64,000 nucleotides of DNA from Oribacterium sp. (GTDB lineage Bacteria > Bacillota_A > Clostridia > Lachnospirales > Lachnospiraceae): positions 20,757 through 84,756 of the forward strand of contig JAGAXP010000273.1 in NCBI GenBank assembly GCA_017940955.1, written 5' to 3'. Shown here piece by piece: positions 34,201 through 42,738 of the stretch. Each line of letters starts with the position of its first letter. Position 1 is the stretch's first letter. Below the pieces are notes generated by a model, which was not told where the DNA came from, made no database searches, and worked only from the letters and a program-made list of their open reading frames with translations. The position numbers were made by a program, and so were the translations under genes.

Positions 34201-36036
34201 TTAACGATGATGGTGATTAGACTTCTTCTTACTAAGTTCCGGTGTCTGTTCTTCCTTCTGTTTTGCCGAAACTTTATTATCTCTTATAAGCTGCTTGATA
34301 TTTACTTTTTTTGCCTTGATTCCCAAATTTTCATCTGTATCACGCCTTGCATCAGCAAACTTACCTTCTTCAAAACCATACCCATATTTCTCCTTTAACT
34401 TCGATTTGGTAGCCGTTTCCATTTCAGATCTGGCAACCTCCCGCCTCTCCCGAAGTTCTTCAGTAATAGAGTGGTCTTCTTTTCTAATCTCGGATTGATA
34501 ATCTGCCAAAAGCTGTTTATTATCCTGCTGAAGACGATTCACAGTAGTTTCCATCTTCTCATAATCCTTATACTTCGCTGAATAGTCTGCCGCCGCTTCC
34601 TGATATTCGGGATCTGAAGCATAACCACACATCCTTCTGATACTCTGCATATAATCCTTCCGAGTCTCTATCTGTTCCTGAAGCTCCTGTATCTGCTCCT
34701 GCAACTGTTTTTTCTTCAAGAACTGAATAGGCGTGCAGGCGACAAGCTCTTTTTTCAGCTTCTTTATTTCCTTGGCGGCCTTTTCGTTTGCTTTTTCAGC
34801 CTTGAATATTTCCACACGATATTTTTCAAGACGCGCACCTATGGGATTCATCTTTGATGCCATAAATCTCATATCATGTGATAAGATAGATTCTTCATAT
34901 TTGTTACCGATAATTTTTGCACGGATACCTTCCAATTTTCTTGCAAGCTCACCAACAAAATCCTTCACAGCTTCAACCATAGCATCAATCTTAGCCTTAA
35001 GTTCCCTAACGAACCTGTTATGCTCTTTTATCTGCTTATTGATATTACCAATATCAGAATGTACAACATAAGCCTCCGGCTTACCCTCGTGAATCTCTCT
35101 TTCAGCCCTGCGCTCCATATTGGTAGCAGCAGTACCCATGTGAAGGGTAGGAAGTTCATCTTCACATCCCTGGTCTTTGAATGAGCGACAGTCTATACGT
35201 GTCTCTGAATTGAGGCTTGCAAACTTATCATTTACGACTTTTTCCCAATGCTGCCGCCACTCAAAAATCCTGTCCTTGCTATCCCAATACTCTATGATTT
35301 CATTTTTTCTGCCATAGGGAGTAGTCTTCGGAGAACGATTCACCCGTTCAAGTCCACGTTCCTGACCTTCCTCTGCCGTGAGCCATACTTTTTTCTTTCC
35401 TTCAGTATATTTATACTGTTTTTTCCATCCATCTTCTTTTGCTTCCTTAAACTCCTGGGCAGTAAATCCTTTTTCTTCGCCATCCCTTATACAAAGGTAT
35501 TCTGTCTTGGATTTAGTAAGCCACTTGCCTTTTTCATCCATCGGACGCATTGTAACCATGATATGGGCATGAGGATTGATAAACTGCATCTTGCTGACAT
35601 CCTTTGTGGGGTTCCCGTCTTTATCAATAGGCTGGTGCCTGTCATTCACGACGGGAGGATTATGAATAGCTATATCTACAATCATACCTTGTGATACAAG
35701 TTTTTCTCTTGCAAACTGCTCGGCGACCTCAATCTGCTGTTTCCGTGTTAGTTCAATAGGAAGTGCTAACTCAAATTCCCTACACAGCTGGGCATCCTTA
35801 CTTTTTTCCAACATCTCCACTGCATTCCATAAAGTGCTTCTATCAGAATATTCCGTTGGTGCATTATCAGGTAATATTATTTCTGTGTACTCCACCCAAT
35901 TCTTTTTTGTAAAATCGTGTTCAATACCATCATACTCATTCACAAGGTCTTCACCTGCACGATAAGCCGCAGCTGCCACAGATGACCTTCCATCATTCCT
36001 ACCTATGACCTGAACCGAACAATGATATATTGCCAT
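34201..36036 (-). CDS. MobA/MobL family relaxase (MOBQ)
   Basis: A 611-residue relaxase that nicks one strand at oriT and carries it into the recipient. The N-terminus MAIYHCSVQVIGRNDGRSSV and AAAYRAGE match MobA/MobL, and the metal-binding histidines are in INPHAHIMVTMRP (His156 and His158). Residues ~330-540 are a long coiled coil (AEKANEKAAKEIKKLKKEL), and the tail is basic. A recognisable oriT lies about 60-110 bases upstream. It is followed by a hairpin. The element lacks a mating channel, so it should use the channel of a co-resident conjugative element. Confidence 0.93.
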   Translation of the reverse strand: MAIYHCSVQVIGRNDGRSSVAAAAYRAGEDLVNEYDGIEHDFTKKNWVEYTEIILPDNAPTEYSDRSTLWNAVEMLEKSKDAQLCREFELALPIELTRKQQIEVAEQFAREKLVSQGMIVDIAIHNPPVVNDRHQPIDKDGNPTKDVSKMQFINPHAHIMVTMRPMDEKGKWLTKSKTEYLCIRDGEEKGFTAQEFKEAKEDGWKKQYKYTEGKKKVWLTAEEGQERGLERVNRSPKTTPYGRKNEIIEYWDSKDRIFEWRQHWEKVVNDKFASLNSETRIDCRSFKDQGCEDELPTLHMGTAATNMERRAEREIHEGKPEAYVVHSDIGNINKQIKEHNRFVRELKAKIDAMVEAVKDFVGELARKLEGIRAKIIGNKYEESILSHDMRFMASKMNPIGARLEKYRVEIFKAEKANEKAAKEIKKLKKELVACTPIQFLKKKQLQEQIQELQEQIETRKDYMQSIRRMCGYASDPEYQEAAADYSAKYKDYEKMETTVNRLQQDNKQLLADYQSEIRKEDHSITEELRERREVARSEMETATKSKLKEKYGYGFEEGKFADARRDTDENLGIKAKKVNIKQLIRDNKVSAKQKEEQTPELSKKKSNHHHR

Positions 36037-36096
36037 CTAAAAACCCTCCCTTCTTCAATGCTTAAAATCGAAGCCGATATCCTACGGTCGCCACCT

Positions 36097-36143
36097 CCCT
36101 TCGGAGAAGGGCGCACTTATACATCACGCCAGAAGTCGTGATG
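36097..36143 (-). other. Origin of transfer (oriT) with nick-site consensus
   Basis: On the minus strand an inverted repeat CATCACG-N8-CGTGATG (36122-36143) leads into TATAAGTGCGCCCT (36108-36121). MOBQ origins share this core (TAAGTGCGCCCT in several plasmids of the RSF1010/pIP501 type). A second stem CCCTTC/GAAGGG (36097-36111) follows. It lies directly before the relaxase gene and inside the 3' end of the DUF3847 gene. Confidence 0.85.
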
Positions 36144-36446
36144 CGTGCGCTCTGCCGAGGGCTGCTCCGCAGGGTCTTCCGACGGACCCTCACGGGGTGC
36201 ACTTCCGTGGGAATCCTGCGGATGGCTGGTCGCAACAGCACTGCTTTTACGGATTGCACGTAAAAGCTCCTCCTGAAACTGCTCATCGGTCATGTTTAAT
36301 GACCCGGGAATCGCATTTTCTGCTATTGCGCCCCTTACGATTAAGCGGTGCGTACGTTCCTTGCGCAGCTTAATCGCATCGCGCTTTTCCTTCATTTCTT
36401 GCTGATGTTTCAGCTGTAATTCTGTAAAATCGCTCTTATTTTTCAT
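36117..36446 (-). CDS. DUF3847-like mobilization accessory protein
   Basis: A 109-residue basic protein (KQEMKEKRDAIKLRKERTHR, then LIVRGAIAENAIPGS and MTDEQFQEELLRAIR) of the type found beside MobA/MobL relaxases, perhaps aiding relaxosome assembly. GCGAGGATGACAAC precedes the ATG. The C-terminus HHDFWRDV is encoded by the inverted repeat of oriT, and the stop TAA is the TAA of the nick region (TATAAGTGCG), so coding and cis-acting functions overlap. The middle (~70-100) is low-complexity. Confidence 0.8.
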   Translation of the reverse strand: MKNKSDFTELQLKHQQEMKEKRDAIKLRKERTHRLIVRGAIAENAIPGSLNMTDEQFQEELLRAIRKSSAVATSHPQDSHGSAPREGPSEDPAEQPSAERTHHDFWRDV

Positions 36447-36491
36447 GTTGTCATCCTCGCTTTCCTTGAAATCATTCTGACATCAGTGAAA

Positions 36492-36528
36492 AATAAGAGG
36501 TGATGTCAAAATGGCATCACCTCTTATT
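36492..36528 (-). terminator. Terminator after the ArdC-like gene
   Basis: Perfect 14-bp arms AATAAGAGGTGATG and CATCACCTCTTATT on the minus strand, then TTTCACTG. It starts five bases beyond the ArdC-like stop. Confidence 0.8.
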
Positions 36529-36532
36529 CCAC

Positions 36533-37576
36533 CTAACGGTGTCTTCCGTGTGTGTGGTTTCTGAGCAAATACTGGGCCAAAGAAGGTTCAGGTGTTGCCT
36601 CTATGGTTTGTTCTGTCTGGGGTTCCTTCATAACATGAAGGTCTTTCGATTGCTCCTTCGTTCTGTACAGATGGTTTTCTATGGAGCTGATAATATCCGA
36701 TGCGGTCTTTCGTATTATGTTCATACTGGTTTTAAGCTCTTCGAGATTCTTTCCGCTGCTCCATCCGGCGATATACCCGAAGGAGTAGTCGGAGGAATCT
36801 ATACCGAAATGCTGACAAACTGTATAGGCAACACTTTCGGCCTCGACTTCTCTGGTGTGCATGTCAGGCATATGATCCTTTTCTTTTCCGGTGTCCCTGT
36901 CGTGAAGTATTTCGTGGGCCATTTCATGGATGCAAGTCTTCAGGGTCTGTTGCTGGCTCATGCCTTCTTTGATCACTATCTTTTTGTCATCAAGGTGATA
37001 GTAGCCATGTGACATTCCCTCAAAGGCCCTGAATTCGATCGGTACGGGTGATATCGTCTTAAGGACTTCCATGAAATGGTTATATCCTTCAACATCATTC
37101 TGTAAGTCAGTCGCTATTTCAGGTAGTTTCCGGCCTTCGGTCTGTGATATGTCAAAGACAGTAGTTACCTTATAAGCGGGAACTGTGACTTCTATTCTTT
37201 CTCTGAGAGGCTGTCCATCACGTCCAAGAACAGGCTTATGAGTACGGGGGTCGATCTTATCAACGTCCTTCTTTATCTTATATGGTGAAGGGGCAAGGAT
37301 ACGGATACCCTTCTGCCCCTTCTGAACATGGCGGTCAAAGTTTTTTTCCCATGATGTATAGCCCGCAACATAGGTTGCGTCAGGCTTCTGCATGGCTATC
37401 AGCAGGGAATTACTGAAACTGTAGTTATGGAATCTGGACATGGTCCGGAGATAGTTCATGTACTTATCTGATTCGAACAGGTCCTTTATTCCACGTTCAA
37501 GTTTGTCTGTGATCTCTTTGACTCTTTCTGCCTGAGTTAATGATTTATCAGTTGTAGTACTTTCTGTCCTTTTCAT
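36533..37576 (-). CDS. ArdC-like antirestriction protein with zincin domain
   Basis: A 347-residue protein from the ATG at 37576, chosen because GGAGGAC precedes it. The N-terminal region (DLFESDKYMNYLRTMSRFHNYS, then NSLLIAMQKPDATYVAGYTSW) matches the DUF1738/ArdC single-strand DNA-binding domain. The C-terminal part is a metallopeptidase-like domain with HEMAHEILH (zinc ligands) and EVEAESVAYTVC. ArdC-type proteins protect incoming single-stranded DNA during transfer. The 5' end overlaps the preceding 47-residue frame. Confidence 0.85.
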   Translation of the reverse strand: MKRTESTTTDKSLTQAERVKEITDKLERGIKDLFESDKYMNYLRTMSRFHNYSFSNSLLIAMQKPDATYVAGYTSWEKNFDRHVQKGQKGIRILAPSPYKIKKDVDKIDPRTHKPVLGRDGQPLRERIEVTVPAYKVTTVFDISQTEGRKLPEIATDLQNDVEGYNHFMEVLKTISPVPIEFRAFEGMSHGYYHLDDKKIVIKEGMSQQQTLKTCIHEMAHEILHDRDTGKEKDHMPDMHTREVEAESVAYTVCQHFGIDSSDYSFGYIAGWSSGKNLEELKTSMNIIRKTASDIISSIENHLYRTKEQSKDLHVMKEPQTEQTIEATPEPSLAQYLLRNHTHGRHR

Positions 37577-37691
37577 CTGATTCGTCCTCCGTATCCGGCA
37601 GGACAATAAAGTCCTGCTCAGACGCGTGATCCTTGATTCTTATAAAAGTTGCGTATAAATCTGTGTAATCTGTGATATTGTGCTTTTCCAT
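37548..37691 (-). CDS. Small 47-residue protein overlapping the ArdC-like gene
   Basis: Reads MEKHNITDYTDLYATFIRIK and ends in acidic, polar sequence (LPDTEDESDEKDRKYYN). The ATG at 37691 has AAGGAGACAG upstream, and the frame stops 29 bases inside the ArdC-like gene. It lies between the DUF5688 gene and the ArdC-like gene in one operon, so it is likely expressed. No function is recognised. Confidence 0.6.
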   Translation of the reverse strand: MEKHNITDYTDLYATFIRIKDHASEQDFIVLPDTEDESDEKDRKYYN

Positions 37692-37704
37692 AATTACTGT
37701 CTCC

Positions 37705-38664
37705 TTAATGACTGTGTGAATGTGTTCTTGATACTGATTCTGATAATGAATCGCTTAAGGTCTCTGAAACGGTATCAGCGATGGATAAGTGCTTCCCGTT
37801 AAAGTGATAGACACTGTCAGAAAGCCTGTCTGTTTCACTTACTTCGGTTATATTCACTTCGTGTACCATTGATTTAAGATCTTCGACGTTCGAAACCATG
37901 CTCTGCGGTACAAGGATTACTTCATGACGGCTGCTTGGAAGGATGTAATAATCCTCTCCAAGCTTTTCGTGTGCTTCTTTTAAAGTATCCTGTGATGCCA
38001 TAGCTACGGCTCCATCGATCTTTGATTCGTTGGAGAGTACCCACATAGGGCACTGTTCGCCCTGGGTATGTAGGATCTCATCCACGTAAGACTCATGCAT
38101 CCCTTCCCCGAGAATGATTTCTCTAAGTACCTCGTTCATGGACTGACATGTAAATTTATGTCTTTCCGTATTAGCATGGGCAGCTTCCATGACTTCCTCG
38201 GCTGTCATCCTTAATGTCTTACAGATGTCATTCGTGACAAGAAAGCTCCCGTCATTTCCAACCTTAAAACGTGCTACCACAGAAAGATCTTCCAGCTTCT
38301 CATGAGGCACGTTCTTTAGCATTTCCTCATTGTCTGCAGTATTTACTACTACACAGTAAAGATTTTCCATTGCAGATTCCGTTGTAAGTACCGGCATCTC
38401 CGGAGCCATGTTCTTGTGCTTTTCAAGATTCACTGCCGTTGTATCCACAAGATTGCTGACGGAATACCCGTCTTTGTGCATCTCATATAAATCGTCGAGA
38501 TACACTGTAGGAGCAACAGGAGAATCGGCATAGCGAACAGCAACTCCATCCTTAACCACCCCATTATTCTTTGTTACTTCCTGGCGATGAAGTTCAACGC
38601 CCTGTGCAGCCATATTCTGCTGCAATTCATCCAAAAACTGCTTAACAAATACTTCGTACTCCAT
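37705..38664 (-). CDS. DUF5688 family protein
   Basis: A 319-residue protein with a recognisable DUF5688 look: EVFVKQFLDELQQNMAAQ, VAVRYADSPVAPTVYLDDLYEMHKDG, VLSNESKIDGAVAMASQDTL and YILPSSRHEVILVP. Proteins of this family occur in Clostridia mobile elements near relaxase and ArdC-like genes; the biochemical role is unknown. The C-terminus is a Ser/His-rich tail (SVSRTHSHSH). AAGGAGG precedes the ATG. Confidence 0.8.
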   Translation of the reverse strand: MEYEVFVKQFLDELQQNMAAQGVELHRQEVTKNNGVVKDGVAVRYADSPVAPTVYLDDLYEMHKDGYSVSNLVDTTAVNLEKHKNMAPEMPVLTTESAMENLYCVVVNTADNEEMLKNVPHEKLEDLSVVARFKVGNDGSFLVTNDICKTLRMTAEEVMEAAHANTERHKFTCQSMNEVLREIILGEGMHESYVDEILHTQGEQCPMWVLSNESKIDGAVAMASQDTLKEAHEKLGEDYYILPSSRHEVILVPQSMVSNVEDLKSMVHEVNITEVSETDRLSDSVYHFNGKHLSIADTVSETLSDSLSESVSRTHSHSH

Positions 38665-38667
38665 AAC

Positions 38668-39063
38668 TTAAGCCTCCTTGTCTCTTAATATGCCTGTACC
38701 AAAATTCAGACTATTCATATCCTGCACTTCACAAACGGGGAACAGTCCTAGACGGGGAGCCGCCTTCCAGTCGTCTGCATTTACCAAAATGCCATCCTCA
38801 AAAATGGCTTCTACCTCCTGTTTCCTGACTTCCGCAACCTCCGGATACAGATTACATAGCAGTTCATACAGCCTATCTTCATCATCTACGGAATAATCAC
38901 TGATAGGCTTATCAGAAAACACCAGATAATGAGCTAATGTGCCGTTCTTTTCATCAACGATACCTGCGTAGTTAGATGATTCAGTTTTTGTCTGATCGAC
39001 AGGAATGTAATCATTGGAAAATACCACTATCCCCTGCAATAACTTAATCTTCTTGTACTCCAT
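38668..39063 (-). CDS. Conserved-looking element protein of unknown function
   Basis: A 131-residue protein from the ATG at 39063, which follows GGAAGGTG; the GTG at 39072 is an alternative. It starts MEYKKIKLLQGIVVFSNDYI and contains WKAAPRLGLFPVCEVQ. It has no signal peptide or membrane segment. It is the second gene of the coupling-protein operon, three bases before the DUF5688 gene, and may be a regulator or a partner of DUF5688. I do not recognise the family. Confidence 0.6.
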   Translation of the reverse strand: MEYKKIKLLQGIVVFSNDYIPVDQTKTESSNYAGIVDEKNGTLAHYLVFSDKPISDYSVDDEDRLYELLCNLYPEVAEVRKQEVEAIFEDGILVNADDWKAAPRLGLFPVCEVQDMNSLNFGTGILRDKEA

Positions 39064-39135
39064 AATATTCACCTTCCTCTATATCTTTTTGAATGCCTGC
39101 GGTGAGAGCATTATCACCGCATTAACGGCATAACT

Positions 39136-40713
39136 TTACATATTACTTATAGTTTTGTTATATTTGACGATTTCCTCAGCCAAATGCTTCAGAACCTTGT
39201 CCTTGTAATATGGAACTTTCTTAACCCTGCTGTATCCATACGGAGTTATGAGAATCGCTTCCCCGGTATTCTTTAATGTCATAAGATCCGAAGGCTCAAC
39301 AATATCCTTTTCTTCATAAGAAACTGTTGTATTCCTGTTCCTATTGCCTCCTCCACTCCAGCTCATCTTCCTTACTTTGTACTTACCACACCATGCACAT
39401 ACAGCTTTCTGTGTTTTGCTCGATGATGCTGATAAAACTACGATATACGGGCAGTTACTCATTAAATCCGCTACCTCATTCTCGGTAAATGCTGACATTA
39501 GAGCCTCTGTGGATTGTGTTATAAGATACAGACATACTTTTCTGCTTCTTAATGTCCTTGCACCGTCAAGAAGTCTGTCCAACTTACCCGCACTTAATAT
39601 TCTTGGCAGCTCATCTATTACAAAAATAATAGGCTCAGAATCTTCAGGCCTCTTTTCAAGCTGGTATAAGGTCTGGTTGATTATCAGTTGCATTACATCG
39701 TAATATACTGATAATTTCTCTTCCCTGATTGAAAGATAAATGCTGTATCCATCCTCCAATTTCAAAGGATTAACTTTATTAGGATTGTCTTTAAAGGCGT
39801 ATCTGATATCCTGATCGTTTGCAAAAATAACGATGTGATTATTCATTTCCGCTACTATTCCTCCCAAAGTTTCATCTTCCATATCCTTAAACTGTACTAT
39901 GTAGCGGTATTCCACGGAATTATTTTTAGCATTGTCTATAATTGCCTGTATGCTTTCTTTAACCGGTCTTCCCAATATTTCGTCTATGATTCCTACGAAA
40001 TCCCTAGTTCCCTTTTTGTAATAATAAACAAGAAGCCCAATTAACAGATTTCTCGCAGAATTCTTCCAGAAAGGGTCTTTAAGATCTGCTGGCATAGAAA
40101 TCAACGAATAGGTTATCGTCTGCATTGTTTCCATAATCTGCTGTGTACTGCTATTTTCTTCAAGATTGTAAAATGGATCATACCCATATTTGCTCCTATC
40201 AGAAGGATTAAATATAAGCACGTGCTTACTTCCATATTTTGCAGACTTAAAGCTCAACTCACCCTTTATATCCACAGCAAATATTCTGGCTTTCTCATTC
40301 ACAAGTAGAGCCGGAATTACATAGGCACTCGATTTTCCTGAACCACTTCCACCTATCAAAAATACATGTCCATCCTCTTCTAGTGGTTTACATACGTAAC
40401 GTTTGCTACGCTTATCCCACCCAAGTGGTATAGTTCCAGTTATCTCTTTCCGTATCAGCTCCTTAGGAATATCTGGATACATTGCCTTATTTTTACCAGT
40501 CATTGCCACATTTTCAGATGGGGTCCCCATATGTTCTCCCCATATAAGCAAGACCGGAATAAAAGATATCATCAGGCATAACTTCCAGTTCTTCTCATCC
40601 ATAAGATATCTTGGATTTATTTCCTGAAGGTATTTAACAATAGCCGCCATCACGATAGGCTGTACCCAAATCCCGGTAGCCATAATTTTTTTAAAGATCT
40701 GTTTTTTTTTCAT
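39136..40713 (-). CDS. Type IV coupling protein (VirD4/TraG-like)
   Basis: A 525-residue ATPase that brings the relaxase-DNA complex to a conjugation channel. Two membrane segments are near the N-terminus (MATGIWVQPIVMAAIVKYL, LCLMISFIPVLLIW). Walker A is IGGSGSGKSSAYVIPALL near residue 136, Walker B is PIIFVIDELPRI, and the sequence ARIFAVDIKGEL is typical of TraG. The ATG overlaps the stop of the xis-like gene by four bases. No other channel components are found, so the element carries its own adaptor but borrows the channel. Confidence 0.92.
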   Translation of the reverse strand: MKKKQIFKKIMATGIWVQPIVMAAIVKYLQEINPRYLMDEKNWKLCLMISFIPVLLIWGEHMGTPSENVAMTGKNKAMYPDIPKELIRKEITGTIPLGWDKRSKRYVCKPLEEDGHVFLIGGSGSGKSSAYVIPALLVNEKARIFAVDIKGELSFKSAKYGSKHVLIFNPSDRSKYGYDPFYNLEENSSTQQIMETMQTITYSLISMPADLKDPFWKNSARNLLIGLLVYYYKKGTRDFVGIIDEILGRPVKESIQAIIDNAKNNSVEYRYIVQFKDMEDETLGGIVAEMNNHIVIFANDQDIRYAFKDNPNKVNPLKLEDGYSIYLSIREEKLSVYYDVMQLIINQTLYQLEKRPEDSEPIIFVIDELPRILSAGKLDRLLDGARTLRSRKVCLYLITQSTEALMSAFTENEVADLMSNCPYIVVLSASSSKTQKAVCAWCGKYKVRKMSWSGGGNRNRNTTVSYEEKDIVEPSDLMTLKNTGEAILITPYGYSRVKKVPYYKDKVLKHLAEEIVKYNKTISNM

Positions 40714-40901
40714 TTCTGCACTCCTTCATCTTCTGTCAGAAAATCATGCAGACTATCTGTATTCAGGTAATATTTTTTACCACTCTTTATAGACTTTACT
40801 TGTTTGGTTATACATAATTTTCGCAAGAAATAGTCTGGTAAGCCTGTTTTCTGTTCTGCCTGTTTTATCGTAATCATAGAGGGAAGCATTCTGCTGTCCA
40901 T
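40710..40901 (-). CDS. Excisionase-like small helix-turn-helix protein
   Basis: A 63-residue protein from the ATG at 40901 (AAAGGAG nine bases upstream; a GTG at 40910 is possible). SMITIKQAEQKTGLPDYFLRKL and the following SGKKYYLNTDSLHDFL fit the MerR/Xis-like DNA-binding helix-turn-helix of excisionases. It is the first gene of the coupling-protein operon and may link excision to transfer. A general transcription factor is the alternative. Confidence 0.75.
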   Translation of the reverse strand: MDSRMLPSMITIKQAEQKTGLPDYFLRKLCITKQVKSIKSGKKYYLNTDSLHDFLTEDEGVQK

Positions 40902-40935
40902 TTTTATCACTCCTTTCTTCTAACCCTCTATTGAT

Positions 40936-40965
40936 ATTATCGTTCGTTTCTCCCGAAACTTATCT
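40936..40965 (-). promoter_or_regulatory. Shared promoter-like motif, copy 3 (xis-like/T4CP operon)
   Basis: GATAAT (40936-40941) in AACGATAATAT with TTTCG and AGATAA upstream at the same distance as in the two other copies; the match is good near the second box and weaker near the first. It lies 35 bases before the start at 40901. Confidence 0.45.
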
Positions 40966-41046
40966 ACAACATAATTTACATTTATATTGATTATATTTTC
41001 ATCACATTGTATATTATTTTCGTAACTAAAGAAAAGGAGGTGCTTT

Positions 41047-42705
41047 ATGGAATTCGATCAAGAGGAGCTAAAAGAAATCTGGGCAAGGTCTGATGAATAT
41101 TTTCAATTCACATATGCGGAATACACAACATTTGGTGCCAGACTAAAAAAATGGCGTGAGCTCAATGATATCTCCCAGATGGAAATGGCAGAGGCAATCT
41201 ATTACTATAGAAAATGTCTTGGACTTGAAGATGATGATATCTCCGAGGAAGTTCTTAAAGAGACATATTCAGGAAATCCTGCATTTAAACCCGTTGATTA
41301 CGAAGTAGATGCCAAAATTAATCAAAAAAAAGAGCGGCGCATAATGAGTCTTATGCGCACTTACCATAAATGGGAATCAAAAGAGACTGACTCATTTTCT
41401 GCAGATACGCCCTTTTCTATGACAAATCTGCAAATACTTAAGAAAATTATTGAGTGTGATTATGAATTTTTATTTTGTGAAATCAACACTCCTCACAAGC
41501 ATACCGAAGAAATATCGGAGCAAACGGGTCTTAGCAGATCAACTATCGAAAAATTATTTAGTTATGACAAGTCATTTATGCAAGATGGAAGAAAAACCAG
41601 TTCTTCCCTTTATGCACATAGTATCATCAATGCATTAGATAAACTCATTTCTGATGATGACCTTATGACTTACATTAGCTGGTATTTAACAAATTTAGAC
41701 TCATCTGAATCAAACAATGATTTTGAATTTGGAGAAGAATCCGGAAATAACTTTACGACCATAACCATAACTAAACCTGTTGCCGGTGTTCCTACTGAAG
41801 ATGCATATTTGGATGGTGAACCTGAAACCCTTGAATCCAGTGACATTCACCTTGTTTATTTGATTACAATAGCAAACAAACTCAGCAGATTACGTACAAC
41901 TGAAAAGAAAAAAACTGCATATTATCCTACCGATTTACCATCTTTTGATAAGATTGTACTAGCGGAGGACTCTGACTCATTTAGTGAACGTCTTCGAAAA
42001 TGGAGAGAGTATAACCACTACACACAAGACGCAGTTGCCGAGCTTATTTATTCATATCGAAAAGAACATAACCTTGAAAAGACCGTTAAAGGCATATCAT
42101 TTATGCCTGAAAAGGAAAGCATCCTTCGTACATACCAGAATTGGGAATCCAAGTCTAGTGAAGATAAAGACACACGCTTATCCATGACTGATTTGTATAT
42201 CTTAAAAACTATTATGGGGTGCGATTATGATTATCTTTTTGGTGAGATAAATACATTAAATGCTCCTGCACACGCTTTATATCAAGAAATTGGTTTAAGC
42301 TCAGAAAACATAAATAAACTTGAAACATACACCAAATCTCTTCATGAAAAGATACCAGGAGTGCCTGCTTATGCAAAGAATATTTTAACGGCTATTGACC
42401 TCATCGTTTCGGATAATAATCTACTGTCAAATTTAGCGTATTATTTATCTGATATGCCATATTATCCCAACATGAAACTGTGTAACATCTTAAAACCTGT
42501 AAAAATTTATGGTCTTCAGAACCCATTAACGGATGCTTATGATGACTATCTTTTTCCCGAGGAAAACGAAATGCGAAATGTTTTCTTCCCTGCTATGTTT
42601 ACTAGTTTTATGGCATTACGGGAACGAAATAGATATAATAACCAACTTACAATAGATCATACCGACAAAGTGGTTGAAGAACTCAAGAAAAACAATTGTT
42701 CCTAA
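41047..42705 (+). CDS. Regulator-like protein with two copies of an XRE-like module
   Basis: A 552-residue protein after a strong AAGGAGGTG. Two related modules are visible. Module 1 (~28-150): RLKKWRELNDISQMEMAEAI, YHKWESKE, SMTNLQILKKIIECDYEFLF. Module 2 (~315-420): RLRKWREYNHYTQDAVAELI, YQNWESK, SMTDLYILKTIMGCDYDYLF. Both start with a probable helix-turn-helix and end in the same CDY(E/D)(F/Y)LF(C/G)EINT box. The remaining parts are helical and unrecognised. It is divergent from the xis-like/T4CP operon and is probably its regulator. No signal or membrane segment is seen. Confidence 0.75.
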   Translation: MEFDQEELKEIWARSDEYFQFTYAEYTTFGARLKKWRELNDISQMEMAEAIYYYRKCLGLEDDDISEEVLKETYSGNPAFKPVDYEVDAKINQKKERRIMSLMRTYHKWESKETDSFSADTPFSMTNLQILKKIIECDYEFLFCEINTPHKHTEEISEQTGLSRSTIEKLFSYDKSFMQDGRKTSSSLYAHSIINALDKLISDDDLMTYISWYLTNLDSSESNNDFEFGEESGNNFTTITITKPVAGVPTEDAYLDGEPETLESSDIHLVYLITIANKLSRLRTTEKKKTAYYPTDLPSFDKIVLAEDSDSFSERLRKWREYNHYTQDAVAELIYSYRKEHNLEKTVKGISFMPEKESILRTYQNWESKSSEDKDTRLSMTDLYILKTIMGCDYDYLFGEINTLNAPAHALYQEIGLSSENINKLETYTKSLHEKIPGVPAYAKNILTAIDLIVSDNNLLSNLAYYLSDMPYYPNMKLCNILKPVKIYGLQNPLTDAYDDYLFPEENEMRNVFFPAMFTSFMALRERNRYNNQLTIDHTDKVVEELKKNNCS

Positions 42706-42738
42706 AAAAATCGGTGGTAGTAATACCACCGATTTTTT
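42704..42738 (+). terminator. Terminator after the two-module regulator gene
   Basis: Stem TCGGTGGTA / TACCACCGA preceded by seven A residues and followed by seven T residues, starting inside the stop codon. It can work in both directions. Confidence 0.9.

Noticed and set aside
36062..36286. A 74-residue minus-strand frame overlapping the DUF3847 gene
   Set aside because: Arg-rich out-of-frame shadow of the DUF3847 gene and oriT.
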